The position numbers and the translations under genes were made by a program. Below the pieces are notes generated by a model. That model had not been told where the DNA came from and made no database searches. It saw nothing but the letters and a program-made list of their open reading frames with translations. From Sabethes cyaneus (taxonomy: Eukaryota > Arthropoda > Insecta > Diptera > Culicidae): a DNA stretch of 64,000 nt. Location: positions 28,556,964 through 28,620,963 of the forward strand of contig NC_071355.1 in the NCBI RefSeq assembly GCF_943734655.1, given 5' to 3'. Of this stretch, positions 34,148-46,627 are shown piece by piece; position 1 is the stretch's first letter, and every line of letters starts with the position of its first letter.

Positions 34148-35100
34148 CTAGAGACACTGGAACACCCGAGTACCGTAGCGGCAGCGAAGAGCACTGCTAG
34201 CAGCAACAACAGCAACACTACTATAACTACTATTAAACCAAACCAATTCTCAACATTATTATTATTGAATAATGATGATCGTACGCGGATTTTGATTGAG
34301 TGCGCAATCCAATCGGTTGCCTTCAGTGGAAATCATCCATTATTATTAAATAATAATTTAAGAAATAATATTAATCATAAACTACAATTTAATAATAATC
34401 GTAATAATTTAAAGAAAAACACAGAGAGAAAAATTCAGGCCGGTTGGTGCATAGAGGATTTTATTGGTAACTTTGCTTACAAAACCACAGCAACAGCAAA
34501 AACAACAGCAACGCGATCATCACCGTCATCGTCATTGTCATCTTCAACAGTTTGTTTAAACCAATTGTTTGCATCGTCCTTCTTATCATCAGCCCTTTCC
34601 TTTAATTCCAACAACAGCAACAGCAGCAACAACAACAGCAGCAGCAGCAGCAGCAACACTAGCAACAATGATTACTCATCACCATCGCCATCTCTATCCG
34701 CAAAGAAGACTAATTTATTTTACCACCATAGAAAAGCATTTCGCAGGAAAGAGGAAAACCTTTTGCAGCAAGAACAGAAATTCTTCGCCTACATTACCAC
34801 CATCGCCATCACTATCGAGTATGTTATCTCTGTAGCCATCAGTAATACTCTACTATCCCCACTCCTCACAACTGCTAGATTATTAGTTGGTTCTACTAAT
34901 TATACGACCCTAAAATCATGATAAGATCCGTTTAGCACTCGTATGATACCAAAGATTTCGGATAATTTTGCTAGGTTTACTTGTTGATGCGTAAAAAATT
35001 AAAAAATTGATTTGAAAAGACACTCCTTTTTTGGTTCCAGTTAACCATTGACTATGAGAAAGAGAACAAAACATTAAATAAAGAACGATATATGAAAAAT
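34148..35100 (+). other. Probable eEF1A 3' UTR with CAG/CAA microsatellite
   Basis: The segment follows the stop codon, is AT-rich, and has CAG/CAA triplet runs at about 34488-34515 and 34605-34670. An AATAAA signal at 35077 would end the transcript. A 218-codon open frame (34265-34921) lies here, but its Asn/Ser-rich composition comes from the triplet repeat and 'aataat' runs. Confidence 0.5.
35077..35082 (+). terminator. Candidate eEF1A polyadenylation signal
   Basis: The hexamer AATAAA sits in 'acattaaataaagaacg' about 930 bases after the stop codon. Other weaker A-rich hexamers occur earlier, so the used site is not certain. Confidence 0.35.
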
Positions 35101-35828
35101 TGTACTCAAAATCGACTGTACTTTTTGTTGTTTCTTTCTGTCAAACAATTTGTGATATTCAAATTGCTGTGTTTTTGTCTGTAGCAAATGCGTTGCATGA
35201 AAATCTAATTTTCGAAAGCTGATAAATACACACATAAAAGACACACATACACACTCGCACGAAAAATCGAACAAAAAGCAAAAATGCTGCTATGTAGATG
35301 TGGCTGACTCCGTGTAGGTGGCGCAAAGGCATGATCTTTCTCCGTATTTATCCCTCAATCTCTCTACACGCACATTGTAGTATTGCCCTTCAAACAAACA
35401 CAGAAATGGAACAAAAGGAAAGCCCCCACAAACATGGGCTTTCCTGCCAGCAGAGGACCAGTTTTCCATCCCGAACAGTAGTAAGCAGAAATTCTTTCGA
35501 ACGTGGTATGCTAACAACCACTGGATTGAATACTAATGGCAAAGGTCAACACACATAGAAGAGCAAAACAAACACAGTACACACACTACACACAGATACA
35601 ATTTCACCGTAATAAACAAAAATTAAAGAACAGAAGAGAAAATAACAATATATTGATGTAGCAAGATGCAAACATAAACGGAGAACAGTACTGACATTGA
35701 AATGAGAAAAATTGCCAATAAAAATCAAGATGAGGCTTGAAGCATTTCTGTGTTGCATGTAACTATTCGTTTCTTTTCCGAACTCTTGAAACCAATGCCC
35801 ACCTTATACGTCCAGCTTTAACCGCGAT
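35101..35828. other. No gene recognised
   Basis: Downstream flank of eEF1A with CA-rich simple sequence at 35226-35256 and 35550-35600. Nothing coding is seen. Confidence 0.4.
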
Positions 35829-36110
35829 TTAACTAATGGCAATGGGTTCACCATGAAGCTGCGTGAGTTCGTGGTTCAACATCCCCCCTCCACAAACTAA
35901 GTTCTCCTGTACTCCGAAGAAGATGGTTCTTAGGGTTAGCATCTCGAAAATTGTATGGGGCTTTGTTCGAATATAGTTGCTTGTGAAGCCCATAGTAAGC
36001 ACAACTTCCGCCAATAATATGCTTCCGAATCTCACGGCTGGGGCCATTGTCTGCCGTCACCAGTGAGTAGACCAATTCGCCAACCACATATCTCGAAATC
36101 ACCGCTACCA
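35829..36110 (-). pseudogene. RTE-like retrotransposon C-terminal relic
   Basis: Minus-strand frames give LVTADNGPSREIRKHIIGG and CAYYGLHKQLYSNKAPYNF, then RTIFFGVQENLVCGGGMLNHEL. These correspond to the LVTCDNDVSREVKRR, AFYGLRSQLKS and ILGGKMENGVWRRRMNHELY stretches of the intact RTE at 47156-50536, but the copy is diverged and the section between the last two blocks is missing. Confidence 0.55.
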
Positions 36111-36336
36111 GATAATACTGAATACGATTCCAGGAAACTCGGAATGTATCCGCGTGAGATGTTCATTCCACAGACGGTTGATGAATGCCACTGAAGTCAC
36201 CCAAAAGAATGTGACTCGGTGTCAGGGCTTCCCATGTAATGGCTTATCCTCCACTGTAAACGCAAGGACTACCAAAACGACGGCACATACATATCAGAAG
36301 TGTTTTTCTCTTTCGAGTCAAAAACTTCAGAGAGAA

Positions 36337-39300
36337 CTAAAGTTCTTTCCCACATTGGTTCAAAAACATAAGAATGTCTTTTAGTTTCAACTGTCTAACA
36401 GTATGATCCTCTATATAGGGTTGTCCAAAGACCCGTAAACGCAATTGCATTTTTGTAGGACAGACACATATCAAATGATATGAAGTTCCATAATTGGACT
36501 CACAAAGATCACAAGAGTAATATTCTGCACGTTGAATAGCAGCCATATGATAATTGTGTTTACAATGACCAGTCAATGCTCTAACAAGAATCTTCATATT
36601 TTGCTTAGAAAATTTTAATAAATTCTTTGAAAACGCTAGATTAGGCTCTGCCAAAAATACTTTAGTTTGACGACATGTTTCAGAATTTCGCCAATAGGAG
36701 GCATGTTCAATTGAAGCCCAGCAGCGAATCTTTTGCTTTATCCAACAGCAGAAAATGGGCAAAGCTGGTTCCGGACCAATGAAGTCGATTTCTGCTCCGG
36801 CTCTTGCTAATTCGTCAGCCAATTCATTTCCAGATATACCAGAATGACCAGGAACCCATTAAAGGTAAACAGCATTTAAGATGCTCAAAACTTCTAGTTG
36901 AGTCCGACATTTAACTACAGTTTTTGATTTAGAATTTGTCGCATTTAGTGCTTTGATAGCAGCCTGGCTGTCAGAACAAAAATAAATTCTTTTGCCAGAC
37001 AGGTTTTGTTGTAGTGCCGATTGTACTCCGCACATAATCGCAAAGATTTCAGCTTGAAATACCGTGCAGAACCTGCCAAGTGGGTACGATTCTTCCAATC
37101 GCAATTTATGGCAGTAGACTCCAGCACCTGCTCTACCGTCCAACAGTGATCCATCTGTATAACAAACAATATGTTGTTCCAGTTCTCTTTCTAAGTAACC
37201 AGACTGCCATTCACTCCGGGCAGGAATCTTGGTATAAAAAGTTTTATACGGAAAACTGTAATTTAGTCCAAAATCACTGGGAGCAACAACATATTTGTCC
37301 CAGGCCACACGCGGGTATGACTCGTGTTACGAGATAATAAATTACTATTCCAGTGTGCAGTTACCTGCAAACGGTAGGCACATAACAGTGCTTCTTGTTT
37401 CAGAAAAAACATGAAGAGGTTTGATGCTCAAAAGTACTTCGAGAGCGGTAGTTGGAGTTGTAGTGAAAGCACCAGTCATTACCATAAGTAACATTCTCTG
37501 AAGGTGATTTAGCTTTGACTGTATGCTAGCAACTTCTCCTTTCTGCCACCATACTAGGCAGCCGTACGCCAAAGTAGGTCGAACAACGCTTGTGTATATC
37601 CAATATATGTACCTGGGTTTTAGACCCTAAGTTTTCCCAAATGCTCGTCTGCACTGTCCAAATACCATGCATGCTTTTTTGATTCTGGAATCGATGTGAG
37701 CAGACCAGTTCAACTTTGAATCAAGAATGACCCCAACGTACTTAACTTGGTCTGTAATGACGATTTCAGAGTCAAAAAATTGCAGAGGACGGATACCAAT
37801 TATTATTTTTTTATTTGTAAAAAGTATCATCGAGGTCTTGCCCGGATTAACTAAGAGTCGGATTTGCCGACACCATTGTTCACCAACATGCAAAGCTTCT
37901 TGCATTAAGTCAAACAGTATGCTTTCGCGCAGACCGGAGATCAATAGAGTACGGCGGGGCATAAGTGCGATGTTTGAAGATGTCATCAATTTTCGTGAGA
38001 GATAAAGAAGGACAACAATTTAATATATTTTATAGTGATGCAGTAACTCAATGTCTTCACATTCAACTTTAAATCATCTGCGGTAATAGTGTTTTGCAAA
38101 ATAAATTCTTCTTTCTTCTGATCAAGTGCAGATTCGCACTTTTACCCCACTAGCGGGGCAACAGTGCGAATACCGCGGGGCAAAAGTTCGAAGCTAGAAT
38201 CCATGAAATTAGCCCAGCAGTAGCTAACAAAACCATATTATCTTCAATCTGCGTTATGTTTCGGTAAGGAATATTCTCAATTTGCACCTTTTCTATTTTG
38301 CGCTGGTGTATTGCAGCCTCCGTTAGATTGAAACTTTTCCAAACGTTTGTTTTTTGTTTCATCAGCGGAAACACATTGTTTTTCTTAGGCCAACATCTGT
38401 AAAGCACACAGTTTTCTGCAGATCTTTCATTTCTAGTATCTGTAATATAGTGCCTAAAGCTGTATATAATGAGCTATACATTTTTGCCTCGTCCATGAAT
38501 CGCACTTTTGCCCCGTCCGTGAATCGAACTTTTACCCCGCGAGGCGCTTGACGGGGTTAGATTAAATTACGGAAAAGCGAAATATATTTTGTAAATTATT
38601 TTCGCCGTATTTTCAAAACAGATATGTGAGTGATGTAAAACGCTGCTACAAATTTTCAACAAGTAATATCCTCCTGTTGATATCGCATTTGCCGTATAAC
38701 GAAAAATTACATCAAAACCGCCCTAAAATAACATTTGCACATAACTCAGCAACTATGCTTCGTAAGCAACCAAGGTTTACGTTAGATTCAAGCTGTCAAA
38801 GTAGTCACCCATCCATGCCAATGTAGAAAATTTACTCGGAATCTGCACCGATAAATCATTAAATCGCACTTTTACCCCTCCTTACTCTATATGATAATCA
38901 TCGATCCGCAAAGCCTTAAGTTGGATAACCCAGAGCATTTAATTTGCTATTTGCTGTAAGCTATCCGCAACTAGGTTCCATAGGAGTGGTGACAGAACAC
39001 CACCCTGAGGGCAGCCACAGATGCTCAGCTTCCTTATTCCTGCTAGTCTCAATGATGAGCAAAGAATCCGGTTGCTAAGCATTTGGTGTATCCAGCTTAT
39101 TATAGTACATGGAACTCCATGGTTTTCTGCTGCTTCCAGATAGAATTGAAAGATACGTTATCGAAGGCTCCTTCGATATCGAGAAATACTCCTAAACAGG
39201 AGTTTTTGTGAAAGAATGCTTTCTCGATCTTGTAAACGACATTATGTAACAGAGTTACAGTAGATTTACCACGTTGATATGCATGTTGCATATCATGCAG

Positions 39301-39860
39301 TGGATAATCACTCAAACTAACATCACGAATATGGTGATCAATAATTCGTTCTACAGTTTTGAGGAAAAAAGAACTTGATAGGCCTAAAATTTTTCGCTTC
39401 TTCATAAAAGACGCGCGACCATCCTTGGGGATAAATTTTACAACTGTTTCCCGTCACGTTGTCGGGATATAACCGGTGGCAATACTGCATGTAATAATCT
39501 TGTTTGAAATATGTTTGAAATGTTCATACCCTTTCTGAAGCAAAGCAAGGAAAATTCCGTCTTTTTCAGGAGTTTTATACGGAGCAAAACTCTCGATTGC
39601 CTATTTAATCGATTCAGTTGTCTCGAGTTTCCTGGCTAATGCCCAAGACTCGTAGTTTGCTGAAAAGATTTCACAATCAATCGTTGGAGTTGGCTCCGTA
39701 CAACCTGGAAAATGAGTGTCCAACAAACACTTAAGTACTTCATCTTCATCCGATGAGTATTCACCACTAGCAGTTTTTAGTGAATTTACATTAAAATCCT
39801 TCGTCTTGGAGAGAATTTTATTGATTCTAGATGCTTCGTTTGTACTCGAGACATTAGAGC
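36337..39860 (-). pseudogene. LOA/I-group non-LTR retrotransposon relic with RNase H
   Basis: On the minus strand, from high to low coordinates: an RT start (APYKTPEKDGIF near 39570, FLLKTVERIIDHHIRD and FLDIEGAFDN at 39150-39405), CGCPQGGVLSPLLWNL near 39000, and a disrupted F-A-D-D box at about 38915. There it is interrupted by a TIR element (37946-38888). It resumes with LLISGLRESILFD and LLVNPGKT (37860-37945), AYGCLVWW (37560), and an RNase H domain (YTDGS, QAEIFAI, SDSQAAIKAL, then VPGHSGISGNELADELARAG) at 36780-37180. A Cys/His tail (YYSCDLCE..YGTSYHLICVCP) follows. A stop precedes VPGHSG and a 4-base insertion disturbs the FADD box, so it is inactive. RNase H plus the CPQGGVLSPLLWN block points to the LOA/I group. 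Confidence 0.7.
37946..38888. mobile_element. TIR element 'agagta..ggggcataagtgcga', copy 2
   Basis: This is a direct, near full-length copy of 9549-10468 with the same termini, again flanked by AT on both sides. It interrupts the LOA-like reverse transcriptase just after the FADD box; removing it brings the hydrophobic stretch after FADD together with LISGLRES. The minus-strand stretch VFPLMKQK.NVWKSF and QIENIPYRNITQI is shared with copy 1 at protein level. Confidence 0.8.
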
Positions 39861-41250
39861 ATAGGTTTCTCCACCCAGAGGTTTCTCCGGTACCAGAGCT
39901 GTAAACGTATGCTTTCTAGGGAAGATAATGGGAAATTTTACATCTTCATTCACATTTGAAGCTTCAATTCTGCTGTCGATTACGAAGGATTCCGTTTTCG
40001 TCAAGTAACGGATACCATTTTCGTTTTCTAACGGGATCTGCTGCCCTTTTGGCTTCGAACGGTTGCGATACAACAACACCATCTCATCAGGAAAACATTG
40101 GCATAGTGTTTCTAGTACCAACAATCTGTCAGCTCTTTATAGTTCTTGCGGCGTCAAAGGGACCTACTGACCGTTCCGGTCCTATTACCGCTCGTTTTGC
40201 ATTGACAATGAACCGACAGACGTAGGATCGGGTCAACCGCGAAAACCTTTCCAGATTAATAAGAACGAGAATCTCCACCGCTTAATGGGCGTAGCATGGA
40301 CAAAAGCTCTTCGTCAGTGGGAAGTGCCGGAGTCTTTTGTACCTGCCACTTTACTGCCGGTAACTGTAGTAATTCCAAGTGGGGCATCAACTGCGTCGTC
40401 TTCAGCGATGCAACCTTGGTGTTAGCCGTGACAAGTACGTTTTCAGGAATTCCCTCGCGATTCTACGTCCGAAAGTAGGTTGCGGCGCAGCGGGCAGACT
40501 CATTTGCGTCAACGAAGATGTGTAATTGTAGCTGTCGGTAAAGGTCACTTTGCAGCTTCCGGGAAGTACGGACGTCCGCGAACAAATTCGTCCAATTTCT
40601 CCACCTTCGGTGCAGATCATCGCCCATTTTCTCAACCCATTAGATTCCAGCTCTCCACAGGTCCTGCTGCAAAATCTTTCCGTGTACTATAAAAAGGTAC
40701 AAAGCACCTAGAGGGTCGAAAAGTGACATCAGGCATATTGTCATCTGTCTCTTAATGGGAAGTTCGTTGCTGTTGCTGTGTTGCTGCTCGTTGCTATCAA
40801 ACTGCCATTTTTTGCATTATCGCCGTTAAGAAACTCAGGCCTGTCAAACATTAAAGTCCAAGCACGCGCTCACAGTCCTTCGAATTATCTGCTGCCAACT
40901 GTTTATCCTCTCTGGCTTCATCCACCGATTCATAACTCTTCAAGAAGTTGTCCACATGGTGGTTTTGCACAATTCCTTCGACGGCTCGGTGGTACAGCTC
41001 TCTGAATTCTTCGGTATTTTTATTTTTAATGAATTGCACCGACGTAGGAGAGCATATTGAACCGAAAGTCATTACATCCATCCATGAGATAAAAGTCCAG
41101 AACATTAGATGGTTCACTGCACCTGCGGAACCGTTGCGAGTGGCGATCCTCTTTGCGTATGTACACTTGGGCGAATGGTTCCTTGATGTTCGCGGAGACG
41201 GCAATCTTAATTTGTCGAAAGCTGCCTAGAATGCCAGGGTTCGAACCCAT
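39861..41250 (-). pseudogene. BEL/Pao LTR-retrotransposon pol relic
   Basis: Minus-strand blocks in order: FRQIKIAVSANIKEPFAQVY, then DRHSQRF, then MTFGSICSPTSVQFIKNKN and IVQNHHVDNFL (about 40950-41200). This last part is the Pao-type reverse transcriptase whose catalytic YVDD has become HVDN. LQLHIFVDANES follows, matching the LHVFVDAS block of its RNase H (about 40500). Last come CFPDEMVLLYRNRSKPKGQQ and FPIIFPRKHTFTALV, matching the sequence before the integrase zinc finger (39890-40110). No LTRs were found. Many frameshifts, and the lost Asp, show it is dead. Confidence 0.65.
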
Positions 41251-43466
41251 CAGCCAGCAGTACTGAATTAAGAGATATTCCGTTTACAGCCGCTCTAACT
41301 TCCCAAATCATGCTAATTTTGGGTATGAAAGCAACTAGGAAAAAGCGCTCAACATAAGTCTAGGCCTAAGTCCTAAGATTTGTATAATCGAGTACCCAAC
41401 CAACACCGAAGCTGAAATAGAATGATACTTATTTGGTTACAACTGATTTAACAATGAATGCAGGTGGCAGACGCTGAATAAATCTAAGCATAGGTCTCCG
41501 TACTCTATGAGTGTTTAAGCAGCCAACACGCTGTAAATCAGCTGCTTCACATAATAGTGTCACAAGCAAATTAGGCGCATCTTCAACCTCTCAACAACCC
41601 GTCAATATTCTCATTAATTGCGCTATACTAGCTGAATAAGCGATTGGTCATTTTAATAAAAAGCCCTTTAACGCCTACTGCATATCAAACCTATCCCGAG
41701 TAACAACGTTAGTTGAATTGCAAGCTCAATTCCTGTTTACGAGTTGGTTTAAGACGCGATCAAAGCTGCATAAAGGAAAGCACTTAAATAGTGTTTCAAC
41801 AAGCGATGTTTAAGCTACTTTAATTTTTTCAAACCAGCTTTCCTCCAAAGCTTGTTAATAGCTGATTTTTCTGCTAAACAATCCGCTTCTAAACTGCCAT
41901 AAACATCAAACTGTTTTACGACTGTTTACAGGTGTTAAAGTGGCTTTATAAACCAGTGGAGGCTTTCATTAGGCTCATAGTTTTCAAACTACTTTAAAGC
42001 TGCTTAAGGGTGTTAAAGTGGCTTTGTGTGGCTTAAAGTGGCAAACTAATACCAAGCTTTCATTCGGCTCACAGCACACATACTGTCAAATCATAGAATT
42101 TCGCAATTCGGTTGGCAGCAAAAATATATGCCAGTTATCGGTATTATCTATTGCTTCAATCAATGCTGATGGATCAGAAGATAGCGGTTCAATTCCCGAA
42201 AGAAGACGACATGCATTTTTAATTAGCTTGCATACACGAATTAAAGTTATTCTAAATTAAAAATATAGCATACGACGCCATAGCAAAATAAATATGACGC
42301 GTTCCATTTTCTGATTAAGCGTTGATTAAGCGGCTGAAAAAGCATTGCAAAACTATTTCTCGTTCTAAAAATAGCTATACGTTCTAAAAATGGCTATTTA
42401 AAAACGCCCAAAAGCCTCTCATAAGCTTCATTGCAGCTTCGAAAGTAGCTATTAACAAGCCCCGAAGCTTAATAAATCAGCAGATTTAGATGTTTAAGAG
42501 CTGAAAAAAGCTTTTTAATTCTAAAACTAAACCATAGTTCAGCCACAGAATGAATAAAACCAGCTATAAACGAGTTTGAGCAGCCTATAATTGTTACTTG
42601 GGTAGCCAAGCCAGGAGGTGCGGGGTCATGTGGTTTGCAGTTCCTAACTTTACAACTGTAGGCAACCATTGAACCACACGACTTTATTTTCAAGTGTAAT
42701 ATTATTTATACTAATATTTTTGGTAGACTTATCTAGTGTCAGAGAGCCGAATAAGGCGCTATATTCTCGGTCAATTACAGCCTGGCTTCAGGTTTAAATG
42801 CCATTAGTTGTTCTCGAGGGTCCGGACTCCCAACAACTGTAAATAAATCATTTTCTATATGGGAAACGTTTGGTACGGGAGGTCCACGCTTTCTTCCTTC
42901 TCATTGATTTTATGGAATTTAATGGAGTTAGGTATTAGGCTGTATGCATAACAGAGTTAGAGCAAACTCTCCCATAAGATTTACACGGCAAAGCAAACTG
43001 TATTATTCATACGGCATATTATTTCTGGTTCCAATTGATTCCTTGAAATTCTCTCTGCGGTACATGCTGCGCAGTTGGCCTGGCCGTTGACTAGAAAAAT
43101 AATAGAGTCAAGTAATCCTCATTTTCCAGGATGCTTTCAAGAATTGGCCGCGTTAGTGTGAGATTAGATTAGATTAGAAATTACCTATTTCACGAGGAAT
43201 TACTCTATATAGTGCTTAATCGAAAATCCGGCAAAATCCAGATTTTTTAACAAAATGGCAGCAGTGACCAAACTCGTACACAATTTTCTCATAATTTCCA
43301 CCGAAAATTTAAAAATATTTAGTGATTTTTTTTTCTACAAACAAACTCTATCATAGGTTAGTTCTAAACACCACCACCAGCTGCCCATGAGTCGAAAGTG
43401 TGAATTTACGCATATGCCCTTTTGTTGATTTATGCAAGAAATGAACTGTCAGGCTTGTAAACATCT
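41251..43466. other. No gene recognised; AT-rich repeat-like DNA
   Basis: 41390-42608 looks like transposon DNA: 'tacccaacc' near the left and 'ttgttacttgggta' at the right form a weak inverted pair. It contains a local duplication ('gtgttaaagtggcttt' at 41934 and 42009). Motifs such as 'cttaataaatcagcag' recall the TIR element at 31266. No ORF is convincing. A short GATTA run lies near 43160. Confidence 0.35.
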
Positions 43467-43700
43467 TTCCTAGCAGGGATACCAGATATGCAAAATTGTC
43501 CTTGCAGAGCAGTCTTTTGCAATACGAATGCAAACATCTAGAATTACAATTCAACATAGATATCTGTGGTTAATTTATAATTTTCTATAAATTTTCTAAT
43601 ATTTACACAAAATGCATGATAATCTGTGATGATAGATCATTAAATGAAATCTTCTTTACTGTTGGTGAGAGTGTATTGGTGACACCGGGCTGACTGTTAA
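43467..43700. mobile_element. Dispersed repeat starting 'cagggataccagatatgca' (copy B)
   Basis: The start matches the minus-strand start of the repeat at 17470-17757, including the following 'ttg' and 'gcag' stretches. The right edge is uncertain. Non-coding. Confidence 0.3.
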
Positions 43701-43917
43701 GCTTTTTGAACTGTTTGAACTTGTCTGGCGAATCGCATAATTTTGCAGATATAACTGGCAGCTCTGTTCGTTGGGTTGTTTTCATTTTCTAGCACGTGTA
43801 CTCTGTACAGAGTACAGGTAAATCGACCTGTTTTATTTAGCCAAAATCGTCGGATTACGGATTAGTTAATTTTGAAAACTATTCTTCTACTGTTAAGTTC
43901 GCTGTTAGCACTTCAGA

Positions 43918-44620
43918 ATGGTTAAACGGTTACGGAAAACGAGGAAAAATCAAAAGTACAATTACAACAGAAACCGTAAAAGGCTCAACAAGAAGATTCG
44001 CAACACCGGCGTTATAAAATGGTGAGTTTACATTATTTATTTCTAGTTTAGTGCGAGATGTTATAGCTTTAAACTTTTCCAGCAAGGAAATCAGCAAAGC
44101 CCTTGATAAAACACAAAAACTTTCCACTAACATCCGTCAAATGGGCCTGGCATTCGACGTAAATAAAGCTCTTCCGGTTCCGAATGCCAAACAGGAACGT
44201 CTTCATTTGACCAGATACGTAAACGGATTTCTGGAGGAAGACAACTCGGATGATGATGCTCCGAGACCCAGTAAAACGAAAGCGAAAACACGCAAGCCGG
44301 CAAAGGTGGCCGTCCGCCAGCAGCTGGAGAAGGATGCTAACGAGTACGTGGAAAGTCGCTTCCGACTGCCGAAGGGTCAAGTGCAGTACATAACGGAGTT
44401 TATCGATGCTCACGGTTTCAACTATCGGGCAATGTCACGCGACAGGAGGAACTACGACCAGGAGACGTGGCGTCAGCTGCGCCAGAAGGTGCGCAAATTC
44501 CTGTCCATCCCCGAGCAGTGTACACCCTACCTGGAGCGGAAAGGTTGGCTCGACTGCGATATGGGTGATCCGAATGATGCCCGGTGGAAGGAGTACTGTA
44601 CCGACGATGAGGAATGTTGA
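43918..44620 (+). CDS. NOP16: Nucleolar protein 16 (NOP16), ribosome biogenesis
   Basis: Nucleolar protein of the large-subunit assembly pathway. Exon 1 (43918-44021) encodes MVKRLRKTRKNQKYNYNRNR, the very basic N-terminus typical of NOP16. Exon 2 (44083-44620) starts inside a cysteine codon so that VIKC|KEIS is restored. An earlier AG at 44045-44046 would not give the family sequence, whereas the later acceptor 'cttttccag' does. The product is 213 residues, somewhat longer than the human protein. Conserved points are NIRQMGLAFDVNK (about 54-66), an acidic spacer (EEDNSDDDAP), and the C-terminal YRAMSRDRRNYDQETWRQLR block that aligns with the YKAMARDxxNYxQDTxxQxR core. The intron is 61 bp. 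The gene stands alone between transposon relics, with no sign of damage. Confidence 0.88.
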
Positions 44621-45384
44621 GTGAGAGGGGATTGTTAATTTTTTTAATATACTATTTGCGATGCTGCAAACAATGGTTGTACTGATTTTAGGGAAAGTCC
44701 TTATTATGCTAGAATATGAGTTCCTGTTATCGAATTTCAACCAGCTGCCGTTACCAACTATGTCAAAGCAATTTGTCTTAAATCGAGGTTGTCTTATATC
44801 GTGGTATCCCTGTATACGAGGCGAGCTACCGTTACCGTTACGAGGCGAAATGACCACCGATGAAAGTGAAACCAATCCTGCCACAAAAAGTTTCTCTGGA
44901 AAATTCTCACGTCATTCGATGCGAGATTTGTCTCCATTAACGGCGCCTAATTAAAATATTATCACTTCACTCGCCGTGCAGAATAAGTCCTATTATCTTT
45001 ATGAAAGTTGAAGCAGATCAAGGCCATTCGGTTGATGGACAAAGTTTACCACTAGACGGCATTAGAATAATATGAGAAAATGTGTTTAAAACTGGTCAGT
45101 ACGGGAAGACAATCCGGATAAGGGTGCAAAAATGAACCCTCACTCAATTTGTTCAGATTACTTCAGCATTATTGAATTGTTGGTCTTCAAATAGGATAGA
45201 AATAGGAACGTATTGCATACCATTTCCCAGAATGACCCCTTCCACAGAAAGTCTACCAGAAGTCATTATCCCGAAAGTCTACTTTAACCGACAACAGTTT
45301 GACTATCAAGCGTGTAGGGCGCTATATTGTTTATTGGCTCGATTTAGCCCCAAGGATTGTCACGTTAACATATAAATAGTCAAG
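44621..45384. other. Downstream flank of NOP16; no gene recognised
   Basis: Probably the short NOP16 3' UTR followed by unremarkable DNA. Open frames here show no motif. Confidence 0.4.
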
Positions 45385-46372
45385 TCAAATCAATAGTAAA
45401 ATGCTATCAAACGTATAAAAATAGATCTTAAAATAAATATATATTCTTTGGGGTTCACCACTCCTGAAAAAAGCAAGCGAATCTTCCGAGTAGTATTGGT
45501 CATGCGTCGTGGCAGATTGATGTCGACAACATACAAGATAATATGATGCTTGCATGTTAACAGCGAATCTAAGATAACACCCAAGTCCCTAATTTGCGAA
45601 ATACGTTCAATAACTGTGCCTTCGACTCGCAGCATTGAATCATTCCGCAGTGTCCTGGTCCTGGAACGTACATTCAGATTAATCGTACCCAAAATAGCAG
45701 GACAATCGATTCTTCCCTGCAACATATCAGCAGCAAACAAAGCTCTTGCGACGTTCCTTCGCACCTGAAGTGTCTCCAAATGGATCAACCGGCATCGTCT
45801 CTCGTAACTCGGCAATCGGAACGGATCTCGCCAAGGTAGATGACGGAGCGCAAAACGTAAGAAGCGGCGTTGAATCAACTCATTCCTAGCAATTCCGTTT
45901 TGATTATACGGATGCCAGACGATGGAACCGTATTCGAGAGTCGAACGGATGAGTGAGCAGTATGCCTTAAGACACTACACGTTGGTGAAGCCTTTAGCGA
46001 TGCGGAAGACGGATCCTAGAGTTCTGGATGCTCTGTCCACAATGTAGGAAATGTGTCGCCTAAACGATAACTGACTGTCCAAGATAATGCCGAGATTCTT
46101 CACTTGGTCGACACGTTGAATTTCAGTACCAACGAGCTTGTAGTTGAAAATTACTGGCTGACGGATTCGGGCGAAAGAAATAATGGAGTATTTTTCAGGA
46201 TTCACGAGCATGCAGTTACACCAATCAATAAAGGTATCAAGCTCTCGTTGAAGACGGATTGCATCGACATTGGAGCGAATCCTCAAGTAAATCTTCAAAT
46301 CATCGGCGTAGGGTAAACGAGGGCCTTCAAGAACGTGGTTGACATCATTGAAGTATAGCAGGAAGATTAACG

Positions 46373-46627
46373 CTCGGGTACTTTTTCATTTCGACGTATC
46401 TGCAAATGAGAGATTTTCTTCGTGTCTCCTCTCTTCCGCTGTTTATGGCGATACTAATGCATTTTGACACATCAGCTTTGCATGAATCGGTTGCCGGAGT
46501 CACTAGCTAGCCAAATGTTTTGAAAATTTTCTTTTCAATACATTAGTATCGCCGTAAAAAGCGGAAGAGAGGAGACACGAAGACAATCTCTCATTTGCAA
46601 ATACGTCGAAATGAAAAAGTACCCGAA
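46373..46627. mobile_element. 255-bp TIR element with AACG target duplication
   Basis: The ends (left 'ctcgggtactttttcatttc', right 'gaaatgaaaaagtacccgaa') form inverted repeats extending over about 90 bp with few mismatches, so the element is nearly a perfect hairpin. AACG flanks it on both sides (46369-46372 and 46628-46631). Removing the element plus one AACG restores the retrotransposon sequence GPLIFLLYFNDV. No coding content is present. Confidence 0.85.

Noticed and set aside
34265..34921. 218-codon plus-strand frame after eEF1A
   Set aside because: It lies in the probable 3' UTR; its Asn/Ser/Thr-rich composition follows from CAG/CAA and AAT repeats and no domain is visible.
41221..41250. 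tRNA-like 'gggttcgaaccc' (T-loop pattern)
   Set aside because: No matching acceptor, D or anticodon stems around it; it lies in the BEL/Pao relic frame.
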